In this document: piece after piece, positions 6,978 to 10,297 of the stretch
Layout of the letters: every line of letters begins with the position of its first letter
How positions within the stretch are numbered: the first letter of the stretch is position 1
Source of the DNA: K23-9 sp049680365
Lineage (GTDB): Bacteria > Planctomycetota > Planctomycetia > Pirellulales > Pirellulaceae
DNA: 10,297 nucleotides
Direction of reading: 5' to 3'
Assembly (NCBI GenBank): GCA_049680365.1
Contig: JBAUHQ010000062.1
Span: 1-10,297 of the forward strand
Made by a program: the position numbers and the translations under genes
Notes under the pieces: model-generated
Told to the model about the DNA's origin: nothing
Seen by the model: the letters and a program-made list of their open reading frames with translations, nothing else
Databases searched by the model: none

Positions 6978-7763
6978 CTACTCCTCAATCACAATCGGCA
7001 CGTTGCCATCATTGAAATTGTCATGCGTCCAGGTGTGCCGTTGTAGCGACAAATAAGCCTTGCGTTGCTCGTCGGATAATGCGCCAAGCAAATGAATCGG
7101 TATGTCTGGATAGTAGTTATTGCCGTTGAAATAGTGAATCACGACTAAGTCACTGCGAGCCACCCAGGGAAGAATCTTTTCTTTGATTTCCGTTCGCTGC
7201 TTCTCCGTCATATCCAGTCGATCCTGCAGCGATTCAATCAGTGCGTCAGCGACTGCGGAGTCTCGAAACTCCTTCGACTTCTTTTCCTCTGACTCAAGCG
7301 TTTTCTTCTGCTGATCGGTCAACACATTCGCTAGTTCCTCATCCACCTTCTTTTGCAGGTTCTGTTTGCGAACCGCGCGTGGAGCTTGCGGTTGAACGCC
7401 AAAGAACATGCCAATCAGACCTGGCTGGACACCACGGACGTTCTGATTCACTTCGTTGTTCTTCGATAGCTCACCTAGCCATTGGTTGTCCATTCCGGCA
7501 AGTTTCTTTTGCTGACCGGGCGTCAAATCGCAAACGCGAGTGATCAAGCCTCGACGGACAGCAAGGTGTGCTTGGACTTTGGCGGTTTCGGGATCAACCG
7601 GAAGAACGAATTCTGCTTCGGCTGCTATTTCTTCCAGCTGCGCCTCGTACTCAGCTATCACTTCTTCATCGACCAAATCCCCTTCTTCTTGAGCCGCAGC
7701 GAAGGGAGCTAACATGATGAATCCGAGCAGCACGGCCAGTAAGCTGCGGAGCAGTACGTTCAA
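6978..7763 (-). CDS. secreted LTxxQ-type helical protein (first of a related pair)
   Basis: This is a protein of about 261 residues with no assigned function. The first in-frame ATG is at 7715, which would leave only a stub of the signal peptide. I prefer the TTG at 7763-7761, which yields MNVLLRSLLAVLLGFIMLAP followed by FAAA-QEEGD, a textbook signal peptide. No good ribosome site precedes it. The frame stays open to a TTG at 7940, but those 59 codons are a repeat-rich intergenic sequence. The mature part has an acidic N-terminus (EEVIAEYEAQLEEIAAEAE) and four LTxxQ-like motifs: LTPGQ (80-84), LTDQQ (148-152), MTEKQ (185-189) and LSDEQ (229-233). Each starts a Lys/Glu-rich helix, as in Spy/CpxP-like proteins. 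A Tyr/Asn-rich stretch, YFNGNNYYPD (211-220), separates the last two. The stop codon lies inside the purine-rich region that serves as ribosome site for the next gene. Existence as a gene is well supported; the exact start is not. Confidence 0.8.
   Translation of the reverse strand: MNVLLRSLLAVLLGFIMLAPFAAAQEEGDLVDEEVIAEYEAQLEEIAAEAEFVLPVDPETAKVQAHLAVRRGLITRVCDLTPGQQKKLAGMDNQWLGELSKNNEVNQNVRGVQPGLIGMFFGVQPQAPRAVRKQNLQKKVDEELANVLTDQQKKTLESEEKKSKEFRDSAVADALIESLQDRLDMTEKQRTEIKEKILPWVARSDLVVIHYFNGNNYYPDIPIHLLGALSDEQRKAYLSLQRHTWTHDNFNDGNVPIVIEE
6981..6986 (-). promoter_or_regulatory. ribosome binding site GAGGAG for the 6973 GTG start
   Basis: GAGGAG on the minus strand (6986-6981) overlaps the last codons of the upstream gene and lies seven bases before GTG at 6973. 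It decides the start: the longer TTG frame at 6988 would begin just before this motif. The arrangement (stop codon 6980-6978, then four bases, then GTG) indicates translational coupling of the paralogous pair. Confidence 0.6.
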
Positions 7764-7778
7764 ATAGCTGCGGAGCAG
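7742..7778. repeat. direct repeat AGCTGCGGAGCAG, two copies 24 bases apart
   Basis: AGCTGCGGAGCAG is found at 7742-7754 and 7766-7778. Each copy contains the small palindrome CTGC-GGA-GCAG. On the minus strand it encodes LLRS twice, flanking the TTG start chosen for the 7763 gene. It may be a local 24-base duplication that lengthened the start of the signal peptide; one copy is upstream of the start codon and one is inside the gene. Confidence 0.7.
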
Positions 7779-7803
7779 CGAGGGAATGGGATGTGTGTGA
7801 CAC

Positions 7804-7890
7804 GGGTTACCCTGGGGCTTGCGCCCCAGGCTACACTGCGTCGCCACGCCGCGGCTATCGCGGCACTGCGCTGCCACGCTATGGCTCCGT
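7804..7890. repeat. GC-rich hairpin-containing intergenic repeat-like segment
   Basis: A perfect stem-loop CCTGGGGC-TTGC-GCCCCAGG occupies 7811-7830. Another inverted repeat, GCCGCG-GCTAT-CGCGGC, lies at 7848-7864, followed by a GGCA...TGCC pair and a CTGCGCTGCCACGCTATGG stretch. The composition and wording resemble GC-rich intergenic repeats that I recall from Rhodopirellula genomes. No second copy occurs in this window. It fills most of the gap between the frame ending at 7943 and the chosen start at 7763, and its position just after a stop codon would allow a terminator or mRNA-stability role, without a clear T-run. Confidence 0.6.
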
Positions 7891-7942
7891 TTGTCTTGGC
7901 GCAAAATCGAACCTCGTGGCAATGCGAACACGTCAAGCAAGA

Positions 7943-8521
7943 CTACTTATCCCGCTCCAACCTGGAAAAATACTCGTCCAATCCGGCTCGGAATTCTTCC
8001 GGCAAAGATCGTCCTGTTTCTCCCGTTGCCTGAGTCACTTCGCTGGCACGACGTTGCTCTTGCGCATTCACTCCCGCACCGATCAACGCCAAGGCTGAAT
8101 CCTGCGTATCACCACTGCCGCCGCCGCCGGGAGCTGTACCGCCCCCGCCGCCGCCTTTAGGGTTGATCCGCTTGGACGCCAACAACAACTCTATCGCTTC
8201 GGTCTCCGCAGCAATTGGACGATCGCCCGTTTCCGGCAGCGCCAATAAATCAACCGCTTCCTTCATCACGCTTTCGACTTTCGTCAGCATGTTGATTTCT
8301 TTGGCGAATCCTTCCGGTTCGGGCAACTCGTTGATTCGATCGATCACTTTGTCGGTGCGATCACGCAACAAATCCTGCGTCTCGCTCAAGCGAACCGCTT
8401 CACTAATGTAATCGTTTCGCTCCATACCTTCTTTGGCTTGCTCGGCAACCCGCGTGGCTTCACGCAAGTTCACTTCGCCTTCGAGGATTTGGAGTACTTC
8501 TAAGATAACGGAGGGTGGCAA
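7943..8521 (-). CDS. C-terminal portion of the large helical protein, in frame after a TGA codon
   Basis: This frame is the direct in-frame continuation of the gene at 8546-10297: only one TGA (8548-8546) separates them, and eight sense codons lie between that stop and the TTG at 8521. I think it is the C-terminal 200 residues of the same protein rather than a separate gene. The TTG has no ribosome site and the segment lacks a signal peptide. The first part (LPPSVILEVLQILEGEVNLR, then EATRVAEQAKEGMER) looks like a conserved helical domain. A helical region follows with LTKVESVMKEAVDLLALPETG. A glycine-rich linker (GGGGGG...PGGGGSG, encoded near 8104-8157) then leads to the tail LPEEFRAGLDEYFSRLERDK. 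If translation really stops at the TGA this would be a pseudogene fragment, or be made by reinitiation. Function is unknown. Confidence 0.7.
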   Translation of the reverse strand: MPPSVILEVLQILEGEVNLREATRVAEQAKEGMERNDYISEAVRLSETQDLLRDRTDKVIDRINELPEPEGFAKEINMLTKVESVMKEAVDLLALPETGDRPIAAETEAIELLLASKRINPKGGGGGGTAPGGGGSGDTQDSALALIGAGVNAQEQRRASEVTQATGETGRSLPEEFRAGLDEYFSRLERDK

Positions 8522-8548
8522 ACTGCCAGCCGATTTGCCGCCCGGTCA
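8513..8548 (-). promoter_or_regulatory. in-frame TGA with adjacent stem-loop: candidate selenocysteine codon and SECIS-like element
   Basis: TGA (8548-8546) interrupts an otherwise continuous frame. Two bases later the RNA can fold with 5' arm GGGCGGCAAA (8543-8534) and 3' arm UUUGCCACCC (8522-8513): nine pairs of ten, with one C/A mismatch. The loop is UCGGCUGGCAG (8533-8523), whose ends may close by a U-G wobble, leaving a loop with G at its second position. Bacterial SECIS elements are hairpins directly downstream of the UGA with a guanosine early in the apical loop. Here the loop starts about 12 bases after the UGA, somewhat nearer than in Escherichia coli fdhF. Recoding is inferred, not shown. 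Confidence 0.45.
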
Positions 8549-10297
8549 CGTACCGCCACTGGCCGGATCGACTAAGTCGTCCGCCCAGCGATCAAACGTA
8601 TCCGACCAAAATTCGGCTTGAGCAATCGACATGCCCTGCTTTTTAGGAATCTCTTCGCCCAAATCCGTTAGTGCCGTTAGCACTTCGGCCTTTCGCATTT
8701 CATCTAGCACGTTCTTGAACTGCAACATACGACGCCGCTGATAGTAGCTGTCCATGTCGTCCATAATGTACGATACGTTTTGGCTGCTCTTCTTTTCGAC
8801 TTCGGCCAAGTTGTCCAGCAACGTTCGATCGTCCGGCTTAGCGAATCGTGTGCTGCCAAACACGGCGTCGATCCGGCTGCCGATTCGCTCGGCCACTTGA
8901 TCCTGCTCACGCGAAGCCGCCTTGAGTCGCTTGACCAAGGTACTGCCTTCCAAGTTGGCCAAGATCGTATTCATCTCTTCGGCCAATTTTTCAAACTCGG
9001 CCAACAAGTCCTCTTGTTCCTTGATCGCTTCGTCGACCGGTGCTTCTTCGGGAACTTCACACTCCTCCGGCGTCTCGCCTTTCTTTCCAGGACTGGCGAT
9101 CGTGGTAACAGGCAGCGTCAACCGCGGAGCGCCTTCTTTTGGCTTGGGCTCGTCGGCGCCGCCCTCTTCGTCCAGCGGTTGCTGCGACGATTCTCGATCA
9201 GCGATCGTAGGAATACGAGGCTTGTCCTTCGCATCCGCATCGTCATCGTCCTCACCGCCCGGAGCCATCTTGTTGTCTTTGCTGCTGCCCGCTTTGGGAG
9301 CTTCTGGCTTTGGCTTCGATGGTTCGCCACGAGCCACCTTGTCGTCGGTAGACGCTTTGGCCAACAGATCCGATACCGAAGGCATGCGGTTCGCCGCGAT
9401 GTCTTTCAACGTTTGCTGCATCTCGGCCCAACGTTCCAAGTGGCCCACGCCGATCTCAGGATTGCGAGCGGCCATCTTCAGCAAGTCTTCGCCAGTTTTG
9501 TTCAGGTTATCAAGACGTCGACCGTTGGACGATTCCGCACCAGCTTGCTTACGAAGCTCATCACGCATGTCATCGTCGTTGAGCTCCGTGGCCGTCATCG
9601 CACGCAGTTGCTTGTTGCGTTCGTACAGTCGTAACTCGCGATCACGAACATCCAACGACGCACGATGCCATTTGCTCAACTGACTCGTCACCCAAATCGC
9701 GTGCTCTTCGGCGGTTAGCACATAGAAAATGTGCGGCGCGGAATAGGACCGTTCGCGTCCAGGCAAGTAATCTTCAACCCACAATTTGACTTCCACTGGC
9801 TGCGGTGCGATGCCCAATGCGTTGGCGGAAAACGTTGCTGGCACTTGGATCGACGACTGATCGGGACCACCAACGGCAAGCACCTTTTCGCCTTCGGCTG
9901 GCTTAGTCAAACGATCATCCAGCCCTTTCCAAGTGATACCAATTCGCTTGACGCCAAAATCGTCGGCCGACAATGCTTGGAAGTTCAATTGCTCGCTGTC
10001 CAGCAAGACCGCTTGCCGCGGAAACTCTTGAGTCACCACGCTTGGTGGTTCGTCAACAAGTGGCTTGATCGCCAAGTCAAACGGTGCGCGACCTGCCAAA
10101 CCATATTGGTCTCTCCAAGACAACGACATTTGCCCGGGATCGGTAACGTCGACTTGTTGTGACGCAAACGATGCTTCGCTGACGTTGACGGGAGCCTTGT
10201 TGATGCTGGCGGATTTCAACTCGCGTGATGCGGTGGCAGAAACTTTGGCCTTGCTGCCTTCGACGACACTCAACGTGCCGCTGCGAACGTCTCGCTC
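8546..10297 (-). CDS. large helical, probably surface-associated protein (5' end outside window; DUF4175-like architecture)
   Basis: The frame is open from the right edge, so the true start is not visible; an in-frame TTG at 10273 is not a credible start. Of the 583 codons seen, the first part is beta-rich and Ig-like (MSLSWRDQYGLAGRAPFDL, then the strand EPPSVVTQEFPRQAVLL and DDFGVKRIGITWKG). Next is a long helical section starting ILTAEEHAIW-like at VLTAEEHAIWVTSQLSKWHR, rich in Arg/Glu/Leu. An extended Pro/Lys/Asp linker follows, including GGEDDDDADAKDKP. Then come coiled-coil-like helices (EQEDLLAEFEKLAEEMNTIL and ASREQDQVAERIGSRIDAVF). It ends SGGT before TGA, in frame with a further 200 codons. 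The Ig-plus-long-helix plan resembles large membrane-associated planctomycete proteins of the DUF4175 type, sometimes found near MoxR and VWA genes; this is from memory. Any membrane segments would lie upstream of the window. It leads the minus-strand operon. Confidence 0.75.
   Translation of the reverse strand, partial: ERDVRSGTLSVVEGSKAKVSATASRELKSASINKAPVNVSEASFASQQVDVTDPGQMSLSWRDQYGLAGRAPFDLAIKPLVDEPPSVVTQEFPRQAVLLDSEQLNFQALSADDFGVKRIGITWKGLDDRLTKPAEGEKVLAVGGPDQSSIQVPATFSANALGIAPQPVEVKLWVEDYLPGRERSYSAPHIFYVLTAEEHAIWVTSQLSKWHRASLDVRDRELRLYERNKQLRAMTATELNDDDMRDELRKQAGAESSNGRRLDNLNKTGEDLLKMAARNPEIGVGHLERWAEMQQTLKDIAANRMPSVSDLLAKASTDDKVARGEPSKPKPEAPKAGSSKDNKMAPGGEDDDDADAKDKPRIPTIADRESSQQPLDEEGGADEPKPKEGAPRLTLPVTTIASPGKKGETPEECEVPEEAPVDEAIKEQEDLLAEFEKLAEEMNTILANLEGSTLVKRLKAASREQDQVAERIGSRIDAVFGSTRFAKPDDRTLLDNLAEVEKKSSQNVSYIMDDMDSYYQRRRMLQFKNVLDEMRKAEVLTALTDLGEEIPKKQGMSIAQAEFWSDTFDRWADDLVDPASGGT

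Noticed and set aside
8780..9634. Long plus-strand open frame (284 codons) and an overlapping one at 8922-9683 opposite the large helical gene
   Set aside because: Their translations are Arg/Phe/Leu-rich or Ser-rich with no domain pattern, as expected for the complement of a Glu/Lys/Ala-rich coding strand. The minus-strand gene is convincing over the whole interval.

Overview
The window looks like chromosomal DNA from a planctomycete, most likely a Rhodopirellula-like member of the Pirellulaceae. This rests on the style of its proteins: several signal-peptide proteins of unknown function, a squalene-cyclase-like toroid protein ending in an LNYRFLPIYER-type tail, a giant protein with a C-terminal TlpA thioredoxin domain, and a long helical protein with Gly-rich and acidic linkers. 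Moderate GC content and short palindromic intergenic repeats fit too. The assignment comes from recalled family knowledge, not from a search.

Layout. At the left edge (1-358, minus) lies the N-terminal part of a Rossmann-fold NAD-dependent epimerase/dehydratase-like protein. It is divergent from a secreted beta-sandwich protein (562-1977, plus) with a carboxypeptidase-regulatory-like domain; a long palindrome (411-467) sits between them. A short convergent gap (1978-2074) holds a two-copy tandem repeat. From there to the right edge every gene is on the minus strand. In transcription order: a large helical protein whose 5' end is outside the window (10297-8546); an in-frame continuation of the same reading frame after one TGA codon (to 7943); two related secreted LTxxQ-type helical proteins (7763-6978 and 6973-6227); a secreted alpha/alpha-toroid protein (6111-5068); and a 996-residue exported protein with eight degenerate beta-repeats and a C-terminal WCGPC thioredoxin domain (5065-2075).

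How the genes may work together. The minus-strand genes are tightly packed, with gaps of 4 and 2 bases at two junctions, and nearly all carry export signals. They probably form one extracytoplasmic module. A thioredoxin-like reductase at the end suggests some thiol or redox chemistry, but no substrate can be named.

The most interesting feature is the TGA at 8548-8546. The frame is open for 583 codons before it and 200 codons after it, and both sides look like genuine protein. The TGA falls at ...SGGT-(TGA)-PGGKS..., where I would expect a Cys in relatives. A 10-bp stem-loop with one mismatch begins two bases after it. This fits selenocysteine insertion, with a sequencing error or a recent nonsense mutation as the main alternatives.

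There is no gene-free stretch over 300 bases; the longest gaps (359-561, 7764-7942) are described by their repeats. No tRNA, rRNA, CRISPR array, transposase or phage gene was seen.
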